Positions 1 through 5,825 of a stretch of DNA of 5,860 nt are shown piece after piece. The stretch covers positions 1 through 5,860 of the forward strand of contig DUOR01000115.1 of the NCBI GenBank assembly GCA_012838715.1. Reading direction: 5' to 3'. The notes below the pieces were generated by a model. That model did not search any database, had not been told where the DNA came from, and saw only the letters and a list, made by a program, of their open reading frames with translations. Every line of letters starts with the position of its first letter. Within the stretch, counting starts at the first letter, position 1. This DNA is from Actinomycetales bacterium. GTDB taxonomy: Bacteria; Actinomycetota; Actinomycetes; Mycobacteriales; Mycobacteriaceae. Both the position numbers and the translations under genes were made by a program.

Positions 1-18
1 AACCCGGGAAACGCCGAA

Positions 19-44
19 GCCCCGCCGGAAGAATCCGGCGGGGC
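19..44 (-). terminator. Rho-independent terminator of the pta-ackA operon
   Basis: Positions 19-29 and 34-44 form a perfect 11-bp GC-rich stem with a 4-nt loop (30-33). On the minus strand the stem is followed by TTCGGCGTTT, a modest T-rich stretch. The hairpin lies 44 nt downstream of the ackA stop codon, the expected place for the operon's end. The T-tract is weak, as is common in GC-rich actinobacteria. A symmetric stem this strong could also stop transcription arriving from the left, but the gene on that side is not visible. Confidence 0.8.
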
Positions 45-88
45 ATCCGCTTGTGTGCACGTCGGCGCACACGGCGCGCGCGGGGCGC

Positions 89-1282
89 TTAGGCGTAGGC
101 CATCGCGTACTGGGCGATGGCGAGCTCCTCGTTGGTGGGGACGACCAGCACCTTGACGGTGGAGTCCTCGGTGGAGATGACGCGCGGGCCGTCGTTCGGG
201 CCGGCGTTGAGCTCCGGATCAATCTTGATGCCGAAGGCCTCCAGCTCAGCCATCGAATCGCGGCGGATGCCCACGTGGTTCTCGCCGACGCCGGCGGTGA
301 ACGTGATGGCGTCCAGGCGGCCCAGGATGAGCATGTACGAACCGATGTAGCGGCGCAGCTGGTGCACGTACATCTGGTACGCGGCCCAGGCGTCCGGGTC
401 GTTGTTGTCCATCCGCTCCTGCAGGATGCGGAAGTCGTTGACGCCGGACACGCCCTTCAGGCCGGACTGGCGGTTGCACAGGTTGTCGATCTCGTCGATG
501 GACATGCCCTGGCGGTACAGGTGGAAGATGATGCCCGGGTCGATGTCGCCGGTGCGGGTGCCCATCATGAGGCCGGCGAGCGGCGTCATGCCCATGGACG
601 TGTCGACGGCCTGGCCACCGCGCACGGCCGCGCAGGAGGCGCCGTTGCCGAGGTGCAGCGTGATCTGGTTGACGTCCTTGGCGTCCTTGCCCAGGAGCTT
701 CGGGACCTGGCCGGACACGTACTCGTGGCTGGTGCCGTGGAAACCGTAGCGGCGGATGTCGTGCTCCGCCGCGACCTCCGCGTTAATCGGGTACAGCGCC
801 GCGGCCGGCGGCATGTCGTGGAAGAAGCCCGTGTCGAAAACGGCGACGTGGGGCACGTCGGGAAGCAGCTTGCGCGCCTCCTCGATGCCGACGATGTTCG
901 CCGGGTTGTGCAGCGGCGCCAGCGGGATGAGGTCGCGGATCATCTCGACGATCTCGTCGTTGATGAGCTGCGGCTTCGAGAACAGCTTGCCGCCGTGGAC
1001 GACGCGGTGGCCGACCGCCGCGATCTCCACCGAATGCGGGCCGCAGCCGTTCTCGTCCATGAGGGCGAACGCCTTGTCCAGGCCGTCCGCGTGGTCCGAG
1101 ATGGGCTCGGTGACCTCAATCTTCTCGCCACCGACCTTCAGGACGATGGTGCCGTTCTCCTCGCCGATGCGCTCGACGAGACCCGAAACGTACGGGGGCT
1201 CCGTGGCGTCGCGGGACGGATCCACGAGCTGGAACTTGATGGACGAGGAACCGGAATTAACAACGAGGGCGTGACGCGACAT
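89..1282 (-). CDS. ackA: Acetate kinase AckA
   Basis: Cytoplasmic acetate kinase (EC 2.7.2.1) of the ASKHA fold. It interconverts acetyl-phosphate + ADP and acetate + ATP, the second step of the Pta-AckA pathway. The protein has 397 residues, the usual family length of about 400. Visible landmarks are the N-terminal phosphate-loop signature [10 protein letters not shown] (residues 9-18), GHRVVHGG (91-98) with the substrate-contacting Arg93, [10 protein letters not shown] (149-158) with the candidate catalytic Asp150, [10 protein letters not shown] (180-189) with His182, LHLGNGAS (209-216) with His210, [10 protein letters not shown] (241-250) with Arg243, TAGVGENH (329-336), and TNEEL near the C-terminus carrying the conserved metal-site Glu. 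All catalytic residues expected from the family are present. The ATG start sits 3 nt after the pta stop, with GGAGGAA 8 nt upstream, so translation is probably coupled to pta. It is the last gene before the hairpin at 19-44. I see no truncation or odd composition. Confidence 0.97.
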   Translation of the reverse strand: MSRHALVVNSGSSSIKFQLVDPSRDATEPPYVSGLVERIGEENGTIVLKVGGEKIEVTEPISDHADGLDKAFALMDENGCGPHSVEIAAVGHRVVHGGKLFSKPQLINDEIVEMIRDLIPLAPLHNPANIVGIEEARKLLPDVPHVAVFDTGFFHDMPPAAALYPINAEVAAEHDIRRYGFHGTSHEYVSGQVPKLLGKDAKDVNQITLHLGNGASCAAVRGGQAVDTSMGMTPLAGLMMGTRTGDIDPGIIFHLYRQGMSIDEIDNLCNRQSGLKGVSGVNDFRILQERMDNNDPDAWAAYQMYVHQLRRYIGSYMLILGRLDAITFTAGVGENHVGIRRDSMAELEAFGIKIDPELNAGPNDGPRVISTEDSTVKVLVVPTNEELAIAQYAMAYA

Positions 1283-1285
1283 GGC

Positions 1286-2788
1286 TTAGTTTCCTCCTGC
1301 CTGGATGGCGGTGATGGCGACGGTATTGACGATGTCCGCGACCGTCGCGCCGCGCGACAGGTCGTTGACCGGCTTGTTCAGGCCCTGGAGGATGGGTCCG
1401 ATGGCGAGTGCGCCGCCGCAGCGCTGGGCGATCTTGTAGCCGATGTTTCCGGCGTCCAGATCGGGGAACACGAAGACGGTGGCCTTGCCGGCCACGGCCG
1501 AGTCCGGCATCTTCTTCTTCGCGGTGGAGGGCGAGATGGCCGCATCGAACTGCAGCGGGCCATCGACGGCCAGCTCCGGGTCGAGCTCGCGGGCCTTCGC
1601 CAGGCCCGCCTTCACGCGGTCGACGTCCTCGCCCGTGCCGGACTCGCCGGTCGAGTAGGACAGCATGGCCACGCGCGGGTCGATGCCGAAGGCCGCGGCG
1701 GTCTCAGCCGAGACGACGGCGATTTCGCCGAGCTGCTCCGGCGTCGGCTTCGGCAGGACCGCGCAGTCAGCGAAGCCCCACAGGCGGTCGTCCATGACCA
1801 TCAGGAACAGGGAGGACACCGTCGAGGCGCCCGGCTTGGTCTTGATGATCTGGAAGGACGGCTTGATGGTGTGCGCCGTGGTGTGGGCGGCGCCGGACAC
1901 CATGCCGTCGGCGAGGCCCTTGTGGATCATCATCGTCGCGAAGTACGAGATGTCGTTCATGGTCTCGCGCGCCTCGTCGATGGAGATGCCCTTCGACTTG
2001 CGCAGCTCGGCGAACTCGGCGGCGAAGTCGTCGAGGTGCTCGGAGGTGGCCGGGTCCAGCAGGCGGGCCTTCGACAGGTCGAGGTTGAGCACGCGGGCGC
2101 GGTCGCGGATGAACTCCGGGTCGCCCAGGATGGTCAGCTCGCAGATGTCGGAAAACAGCAGCTCGTCGGCGGCGATGAGGATGCGGTCGTCGTCGCCCTC
2201 CGGCAGGACGATGTGGCGGCTGTGCTCCTTGGCCTGCTGCAGCAGCCACCACTGGAAGCGCTGCGGGGTCCAGATGACCGGGACCGGCGCCTTCAGCGCG
2301 GCGGTCAGGCCCTCGACGTCGGAGGCGGCGACGACGGGGACGTCGAGCTTGGGCAGCTCCTCGACCTCACCGGTGAGGACGACGGCCAGCGGCACGGCGT
2401 AGCGGTTGCGCAGTTCGGCGATGGCCATGCGGATGCGGGTGACGGCGGCGACGTTGGAGCAGCCTTCGCCCTGGGCGACGAGGACGACGCCGGAGCCGGT
2501 GACGGCGGCGACGCGGGCGTCGAACTCCAGGTTGCCGGTGGCGGTGAGCACGGCGGCGTTGCAGCCGGAGGCGCACTTGGCCTCGACGCGGGTGACGATC
2601 TGGCCGAGAGCATGGTCCGGGTTGCCCACGACCTCGTTGACGGAGGCGGCGGCACCCTCCCCCACGACGTGCATCATGTCGGCCCCACCGAGGGCTTGCA
2701 TGAGGGCCTCAATCACCTCACGGTGATCGCCGGCCTGGTCGACGGAGGTCACGAGCACGGAGGGTGCCCGATTCGCGTTTTCGCTCAC
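1286..2788 (-). CDS. pta: Phosphate acetyltransferase Pta
   Basis: Cytoplasmic phosphotransacetylase (EC 2.3.1.8), acetyl-CoA + Pi to and from acetyl-phosphate + CoA; its product feeds AckA encoded directly downstream. The protein has 500 residues. The C-terminal PTA_PTB catalytic domain spans roughly 170-497 and shows family blocks VLPEGDDDR (194-202), GLADGMVSGAAHTTAHTIKP (291-310), FADCAVLPKPTPEQLGEIA (339-357), RVAMLSYSTGESG (372-384), DGPLQFDAAISP (409-420), DSAVAGKATVFVFPDLDAGN (429-448) and GPILQGLNKPVNDLSRGA (464-481). The N-terminal part of about 165 residues is much shorter than in the 714-residue E. coli enzyme, and I see no P-loop (GxxxxGK) in it. This intermediate size fits the shortened actinobacterial form. 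The start is GTG, chosen because AAAGGA lies 8 nt upstream and the nearby upstream ATG (2805-2807) is out of frame. It is the first gene of the operon, divergent from fprA; the region upstream carries CRP/GlxR-like boxes. Confidence 0.96.
   Translation of the reverse strand: MSENANRAPSVLVTSVDQAGDHREVIEALMQALGGADMMHVVGEGAAASVNEVVGNPDHALGQIVTRVEAKCASGCNAAVLTATGNLEFDARVAAVTGSGVVLVAQGEGCSNVAAVTRIRMAIAELRNRYAVPLAVVLTGEVEELPKLDVPVVAASDVEGLTAALKAPVPVIWTPQRFQWWLLQQAKEHSRHIVLPEGDDDRILIAADELLFSDICELTILGDPEFIRDRARVLNLDLSKARLLDPATSEHLDDFAAEFAELRKSKGISIDEARETMNDISYFATMMIHKGLADGMVSGAAHTTAHTIKPSFQIIKTKPGASTVSSLFLMVMDDRLWGFADCAVLPKPTPEQLGEIAVVSAETAAAFGIDPRVAMLSYSTGESGTGEDVDRVKAGLAKARELDPELAVDGPLQFDAAISPSTAKKKMPDSAVAGKATVFVFPDLDAGNIGYKIAQRCGGALAIGPILQGLNKPVNDLSRGATVADIVNTVAITAIQAGGN
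1291..1297 (-). promoter_or_regulatory. Ribosome binding site of ackA inside the pta end
   Basis: The minus strand reads GGAGGAA here, 8 nt before the ackA ATG at 1282. The bases are also the last Gly-Gly-Asn codons of pta. This strong Shine-Dalgarno fixes the ackA start and ties initiation of ackA to ribosomes finishing pta. Confidence 0.85.
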
Positions 2789-2796
2789 GGCAGTAG

Positions 2797-2802
2797 TCCT
2801 TT
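2797..2802 (-). promoter_or_regulatory. Ribosome binding site of pta
   Basis: The minus strand reads AAAGGA, ending 8 nt before the GTG at 2788-2786. It supports the GTG as the true pta start. The only close ATG on this strand (2807-2805) is in another frame and lies upstream of this site. Confidence 0.75.
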
Positions 2803-2848
2803 CCCATGCGCCGGGCCGGGCGCACTAAAGATGACGCCAGAGGCAGAG

Positions 2849-2858
2849 GCCACGTGGC
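2849..2858. promoter_or_regulatory. CACGTG-centred 10-bp palindrome in the pta leader
   Basis: GCCACGTGGC is a perfect 10-bp palindrome 60 nt upstream of the pta start codon. It could be an operator for a dimeric regulator or simply a chance GC-rich palindrome. No known actinobacterial regulator can be assigned from the sequence alone. Confidence 0.25.
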
Positions 2859-2880
2859 GCGGCTCATTGCTTTCCGGGAT

Positions 2881-2896
2881 TGTGAGTCACCTTACA
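2881..2896. promoter_or_regulatory. Putative CRP/GlxR binding box, pta-proximal
   Basis: TGTGA-GTCACC-TTACA matches the CRP/GlxR consensus TGTGA-N6-TCACA with one changed base in the arms. GlxR is the cAMP-responsive global regulator of corynebacteria and controls many carbon-metabolism genes. The box is about 93 nt upstream of the pta start. A minus-strand TAAGGT (2894-2889), a possible -10 of the TAnnnT type, lies inside it. If that is the pta promoter, GlxR bound here would most simply repress. The -35 region for it is poor. The same bases also contain the compact palindrome GTGAGTCAC (2882-2890). Confidence 0.5.
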
Positions 2897-2927
2897 GGCC
2901 GCGCGCAAAGCGGATTCGAGTCCGGTT

Positions 2928-2933
2928 ACCCCT
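2928..2933. promoter_or_regulatory. Possible RamA half-site
   Basis: ACCCCT fits the loose RamA recognition pattern (a run of four to six G or C bracketed by short flanks). RamA is the acetate-metabolism activator of C. glutamicum, and pta-ackA is a known target there. A second match, TGGGGC, lies at 3031-3036. These motifs carry little information in GC-rich DNA, so the call rests mostly on context. Confidence 0.25.
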
Positions 2934-2966
2934 GTTGCGCCGATAAGCGAGATAACGGTCACCATA

Positions 2967-2982
2967 CGTGATCGGAGTCACA
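2967..2982. promoter_or_regulatory. Putative CRP/GlxR binding box, central in the divergent region
   Basis: CGTGA-TCGGAG-TCACA is the CRP/GlxR consensus with only the outermost base of one arm changed; the core GTGA-N6-TCAC is perfect. Its centre is 86 bp from that of the box at 2881-2896, about eight helical turns. It lies between pta and fprA and could serve either. Relative to a possible fprA start point near 3056 its centre would be at about -81, a spacing at which CRP-family proteins can activate. Confidence 0.6.
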
Positions 2983-3043
2983 ACGTCCATCGTCGGCGCT
3001 TAGGTTCACCTCACCCGACATGGCCGCGGGTGGGGCCGACCAT

Positions 3044-3049
3044 TACCAT
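3044..3049 (+). promoter_or_regulatory. Candidate -10 element of fprA
   Basis: TACCAT fits the corynebacterial TAnnnT -10 pattern. It would start transcription near 3055-3058, leaving a leader of roughly 35 nt before the ATG at 3091. No convincing TTGnnA -35 sits 16-18 bp upstream. An alternative pair is TAGGTT (3001-3006) with GTCACA (2977-2982) at 18 bp, which would overlap the GlxR-like box. The sequence does not decide between them. Confidence 0.3.
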
Positions 3050-3090
3050 GGGTGCAACGAAACTCAAGAGGAAAGCAGGTTTCACCCAGC

Positions 3091-4446
3091 ATGTCCCGTC
3101 CCCTCCGCGTCGCGGTCATCGGTTCCGGTCCGGCCGGCGTCTACGCATCGGACGCACTGATGAAGTCCGAGCGCGAGGTCAGCATCGATCTGTACGAGAA
3201 GATGCCGGCCCCGTTCGGCCTCATCCGGTACGGGGTGGCCCCTGACCATCCGCGCATCAAGGGCATCATCAAGAGCCTTCACCGTGTCCTGGACAAGCCC
3301 GAGGTCCGTCTCATCGCGAACGTCGAGTTCGGCAAGGACATCACGATGGATGAGATGAAGGAGCTTTACGACGCCGTCATCTTCGCCACCGGTGCAGTGG
3401 GCGACCGTGACCTGGACATCCCGGGCGCGGATCTCGAGGGCCACTACGGCGCCGGCGAGTTCGTCGGTTTCTACGACGGCAACCCGCTGTTCGAGCGCGA
3501 TTGGGATCTGTCGGCGGAGTCGGTCGCCGTCGTCGGCGTCGGCAACGTGGGCCTGGACGTGGCCCGCATCCTGGCGAAGACCGCCGATGAGCTGCACGTG
3601 ACGGAGATCCCGGACAACGTCTACGAGACGCTGAAGGGCAACAAGGCCCGCGAGGTGCACGTGTTCGGCCGCCGTGGCCCGGCGCAGGCGAAGTTCACGC
3701 CGCTGGAGCTGAAGGAGCTGGATCTCTCCCCGACCATCGAGGTCGTGGTGAACGCGGAGGACATCGACTACGACGAGGCGTCGGCACAGAACCGCCGCGA
3801 CTCCAAGATCGTGGATCAGGTGTGCTCGATTCTGGAGCAGTACGCGATCCGCGACCCGAAGGGCGCCCCGCACAAGCTGGTCATCCACTTCTTCGAGTCG
3901 CCGGTGGAGATCCTCGGCGAGGACGGCAAGGTGACGGGCATCCGCACCGAGCGCACCGAGCTGGACGGCCAGGGCGGCGTCCGCGGCACGGGCGAGTTCA
4001 CCGATTGGCCGGTCGGCGCGGTCTACCGTGCGGTCGGCTACCGTTCCGACGCGCTGCCGGAGGTCCCGTTCGACGGCCGCAAGCACGTCATCCCGAACGC
4101 CGAGGGCCGTGTCCTCGACGCCGACGGCGAGCACATCACCGGCACCTACGTCACCGGCTGGATCAAGCGTGGCCCGGTGGGCCTCATCGGCAACACCAAG
4201 GGCGACGCCAACGAGACCGTGGCGCACCTTATTTCCGACGTCGAGGCCGGCCGTGCCTTCCACCCGGCGACCCCGGGCGAGGAGGAGCCGCTGGAGCTGC
4301 TCGAGTCGAAGGGCGTCCCCTTCGTCACGTGGGAGGGCTGGTACTCCCTGGACGCCGCCGAGCGGAAGCTGGGCGAGGCCGAGGGCCGCGAGCGCAAGAA
4401 GATCGTCGAGTGGGACGAGATGGTCGAGGCCTCCCGCGGCGAGTAG
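3091..4446 (+). CDS. fprA: Ferredoxin/adrenodoxin-NADP+ reductase FprA
   Basis: Cytoplasmic FAD enzyme of the adrenodoxin-reductase type. It passes electrons between NADPH and ferredoxins (EC 1.18.1.x), which can then serve cytochromes P450 and Fe-S enzymes. The protein has 451 residues, close to the 456 of mycobacterial FprA. Seen in order: FAD Rossmann motif VAVIGSGPAG (7-16); DLYEKMPAPFGLIRYGVAPD (33-52), with Glu36 placed to bind the FAD ribose; FATGAVGDRDLDIPG (98-112); NADP Rossmann motif VVGVGNVGLDVAR (147-159); FGRRGPAQAKFT (192-203), with Arg194-Arg195 placed for the NADP 2'-phosphate; and the C-terminal flavin signature GWIKRGPVGLIGNTKGDANE (356-375). No ferredoxin domain is fused. 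I chose ATG 3091 because the Rossmann strand follows at once, as in relatives. An in-frame GTG at 3052 would add 13 residues but has no Shine-Dalgarno. The site for 3091 is itself weak: AGG 11 nt upstream, or AGAGGA 18 nt upstream. Divergent from pta and convergent with the membrane genes. Confidence 0.95.
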   Translation: MSRPLRVAVIGSGPAGVYASDALMKSEREVSIDLYEKMPAPFGLIRYGVAPDHPRIKGIIKSLHRVLDKPEVRLIANVEFGKDITMDEMKELYDAVIFATGAVGDRDLDIPGADLEGHYGAGEFVGFYDGNPLFERDWDLSAESVAVVGVGNVGLDVARILAKTADELHVTEIPDNVYETLKGNKAREVHVFGRRGPAQAKFTPLELKELDLSPTIEVVVNAEDIDYDEASAQNRRDSKIVDQVCSILEQYAIRDPKGAPHKLVIHFFESPVEILGEDGKVTGIRTERTELDGQGGVRGTGEFTDWPVGAVYRAVGYRSDALPEVPFDGRKHVIPNAEGRVLDADGEHITGTYVTGWIKRGPVGLIGNTKGDANETVAHLISDVEAGRAFHPATPGEEEPLELLESKGVPFVTWEGWYSLDAAERKLGEAEGRERKKIVEWDEMVEASRGE

Positions 4447-4465
4447 CGCGGTCGGGGTACCCGGC

Positions 4466-4494
4466 CGGGGCCGCTCAGTGCCGGCCCCGATTTT
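4466..4494 (+). terminator. Rho-independent terminator of fprA
   Basis: CGGGGCCG (4466-4473) pairs with CGGCCCCG (4482-4489) around an 8-nt loop, and ATTTT follows at 4490-4494. It lies 19 nt after the fprA stop, in the right orientation. The loop and 3' arm overlap the last codons and the stop of the convergent membrane gene. The minus strand has no T-run after the stem. The core 20 bp recur exactly at 5803-5822. Confidence 0.7.
4468..4487. repeat. 20-bp hairpin repeat, copy 1
   Basis: GGGCCGCTCAGTGCCGGCCC is present here and again at 5803-5822, same orientation. After it, CGCCGGGGC (4495-4503) also recurs at 5824-5832. The spacer between the two shared blocks is 7 nt in this copy and 1 nt in the other. 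Both stem arms and the non-palindromic loop match, which argues for common origin rather than two unrelated terminators. Confidence 0.8.
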
Positions 4495-4918
4495 CGCCGG
4501 GGCCCGGGGGCAGGACCGCGACGACCATCGCCGACAGTCCGACGAAGGTGAGCACGGCGGCGGGGAACGCCAGGACCAGGCCGCTGTACCGGATGGCCGG
4601 GATCAGCAGGACCAGCGGCACCGCCACTTCCGCGGCGAACGTCGCGCCACCGATCTTCGCGGCCGTACTTTCGGATCCGCCGGCCGCCACGGCGACGTAC
4701 AGGAGCGTCAGCACCGGAATGGCGAGCACCATCGCGGCCAGCACGGGGAGAACGCCGACGCTGGTCGCCAGCGCGAATACAAACAATACGAGCAGGAACA
4801 TTCCCAGCGCCGCCCCCGAAATGGCCCGCAGCTGGGGCCGTACCTGAGGTGCGACGGCGGCGTGGTCCGCCCCATGGTTGCCGGCGTCATCACCATGACG
4901 CCCTGGCTCATCGGCCAT
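4475..4918 (-). CDS. Small four-helix membrane protein of unknown function
   Basis: I do not recognise this 147-residue protein. A hydrophilic N-terminus of about 32 residues rich in Asp and His (MADEPGRHGDDAGNHGADHA) has no secretion-signal character. Four hydrophobic segments follow at about 33-53, 56-79, 89-109 and 112-136, separated by very short loops, then a short tail ending in Gly-Arg-His. The clear membrane topology supports it as a real gene. The ATG at 4918 overlaps the end of the upstream membrane gene by 11 nt, so the two are probably co-translated. Upstream there is only a G-rich stretch, not a clear ribosome binding site. Its stop codon falls in the loop of the fprA terminator hairpin, 28 nt from the fprA stop. 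A function cannot be given; a lineage-restricted membrane protein is most likely. Confidence 0.75.
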   Translation of the reverse strand: MADEPGRHGDDAGNHGADHAAVAPQVRPQLRAISGAALGMFLLVLFVFALATSVGVLPVLAAMVLAIPVLTLLYVAVAAGGSESTAAKIGGATFAAEVAVPLVLLIPAIRYSGLVLAFPAAVLTFVGLSAMVVAVLPPGPGENRGRH

Positions 4919-5735
4919 TGCCCGACCCGCCCCGTCCCGTCACCGCGGGGCGCTCCGTCATCTCCCACGACTGCGTGGGTTCCGACCGGTTGGGCAGGAG
5001 CGCCATCGCCAGCAGCAGCGCCCCTATCGCCACCAGGTACAAGGTCAAGGTGACCCCGGGCAGGTTTCGGACGGCGAGCGGCCACGCGAGCACGAGGGAA
5101 ACCGCTACCGCCGCGACCGCGGCGTACCGGTACCGGGCCGTAGCCAGCGCCACGGAGAGGTAGATCGCCGGGACGAGGAACACGACCAGCATCCCTCCGT
5201 AGAAGGCGATGATGACGAGGCCCAGGAACGGCATCGGGAGGAAGCTGGACACGAAGGCCACGACACCGACGAGCAGGGCAACCCAGCCCAGCAACGACAA
5301 CGTGTTGTCGTGCGCTTCGTCCGCTTCACCGCCCGCACCGTCCGCGCCAACCGCTTCACCGCCCGCACCGTCGGCCCGTGGCGGGGAATCCGCCGGGTTG
5401 CGGACGGCGAGGACGATCATCGCGACAATCGGCGCCGCGCACAGGAGGTACGGAACGCCCGCGTAATCGATGCGCGGGTACATGGCGGCGACGATGGCCA
5501 CTCCGGCGAGACCGGCGGCGAACCCCGCGTTCAGTGCTGCGCCTCGATGGCGCACCCGAATCGACAGGATGGCGTTGATCGCGACCAGCACGATCACCCC
5601 GATGCTCCCCGGGATCAGAAGGGTCGAGGATTCGCCGGGCTCCTCCGCCGCCCGGGAGACCAGGAAACCGAGTCCCCAGAACACCAGGGCGATCAACGCC
5701 GTCAATTGCCGTGGCCGTTTGAGCCGGTGGGGCAT
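4908..5735 (-). CDS. Eight-helix membrane protein of unknown function
   Basis: Unrecognised 275-residue integral membrane protein. Eight hydrophobic segments are visible at about 11-27, 40-59, 68-86, 94-112, 145-166, 168-192, 203-221 and 228-247. They form two groups of four, joined by a hydrophilic linker (113-144) that carries DGAGGEA twice (122-128 and 132-138). The N-terminus is basic (MPHRLKRPRQ), which by the positive-inside rule puts it in the cytoplasm. The tail of about 28 residues is polar. I see no transporter signature, nucleotide-binding motif or catalytic motif. The ATG start is supported by AGGAG 5 nt upstream. It is the first gene of a two-gene unit and overlaps the 147-residue membrane gene by 11 nt, so the products may act together. 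Both halves end their fourth or penultimate helix with LAVRN, hinting at an old internal duplication, but this is tentative. Confidence 0.85.
   Translation of the reverse strand: MPHRLKRPRQLTALIALVFWGLGFLVSRAAEEPGESSTLLIPGSIGVIVLVAINAILSIRVRHRGAALNAGFAAGLAGVAIVAAMYPRIDYAGVPYLLCAAPIVAMIVLAVRNPADSPPRADGAGGEAVGADGAGGEADEAHDNTLSLLGWVALLVGVVAFVSSFLPMPFLGLVIIAFYGGMLVVFLVPAIYLSVALATARYRYAAVAAVAVSLVLAWPLAVRNLPGVTLTLYLVAIGALLLAMALLPNRSEPTQSWEMTERPAVTGRGGSGNGR
5321..5372. repeat. 22-bp direct repeat (30-bp period) in the membrane-protein linker
   Basis: Two identical 22-bp copies lie at 5321-5342 and 5351-5372, 30 bp apart. Within the minus-strand gene they encode the ten-residue linker repeat with core DGAGGEA. 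A 14-bp piece, CACCGCCCGCACCG, appears a third time outside the gene at 5781-5794. The exact DNA identity points to recent slippage-type duplication in a low-complexity linker. Confidence 0.85.
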
Positions 5736-5740
5736 CGTTT

Positions 5741-5745
5741 CTCCT
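5741..5745 (-). promoter_or_regulatory. Ribosome binding site of the eight-helix membrane gene
   Basis: The minus strand reads AGGAG with 5 nt to the ATG at 5735. This supports that start over the out-of-frame ATG at 5754. Confidence 0.7.
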
Positions 5746-5802
5746 GGTGGTCATGCGTCGGGGCTTCCCGCCGAAGCTACCACCGCCCGCACCGGCCAGC
5801 CT

Positions 5803-5822
5803 GGGCCGCTCAGTGCCGGCCC
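5803..5822. repeat. 20-bp hairpin repeat, copy 2
   Basis: Exact second copy of GGGCCGCTCAGTGCCGGCCC, 1335 bp from the first and in the same orientation. The stem is 6 bp (5803-5808 with 5817-5822) around the same loop. It lacks the T-tract seen after copy 1, so it is a poor plus-strand terminator. The shared CGCCGGGGC follows at 5824-5832. On the minus strand it contains TGA (5812-5810) after Gly-Arg-His codons, as in copy 1. Confidence 0.8.
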
Positions 5823-5825
5823 GCG

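Noticed and set aside
2805..2807. ATG upstream of pta as an alternative start
   Set aside because: It is out of frame with pta and lies upstream of the AAAGGA ribosome binding site that fits the GTG at 2788.
2905..2910. Possible RamB core (CTTTGC on the minus strand)
   Set aside because: Only the six-base core matches; the A-rich flanks of the RamB motif are absent, so it is indistinguishable from chance.
2911..2933. tRNA-like fragment (CGGATTCGAGTCCG, resembling a T-arm)
   Set aside because: The 5-bp T-stem does not pair properly around the TTCGAGT loop, and no acceptor stem, anticodon arm or CCA end is nearby.
53..2971. Very long plus-strand open frame (972 codons) running antisense to ackA and pta
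   Set aside because: Both real genes are in the same minus-strand frame with a 3-nt gap, so their complementary frame stays open because of GC-rich codon use. The translation is Val/Asp/Gly/Arg/His-rich low-complexity sequence with no domain, while the opposite strand encodes two complete enzymes.
3082..4263. Minus-strand open frame of 393 codons opposite fprA
   Set aside because: Same type of antisense shadow. The fprA strand carries all FAD and NADP motifs, and the antisense product resembles no family and lacks a plausible start context.
3822..5053. Two plus-strand frames of 341 codons overlapping the fprA end and the membrane genes
   Set aside because: Arg/Pro/Ser/Thr-rich frame-shifted translations of fprA running into antisense of the membrane gene. 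The minus-strand frames there have clear transmembrane segments.
5356..5754. Minus-strand frame starting at ATG 5754
   Set aside because: It is a frame-shifted shadow of the eight-helix membrane gene, Arg/Gly-rich with no hydrophobic pattern. The AGGAG site serves the ATG at 5735.
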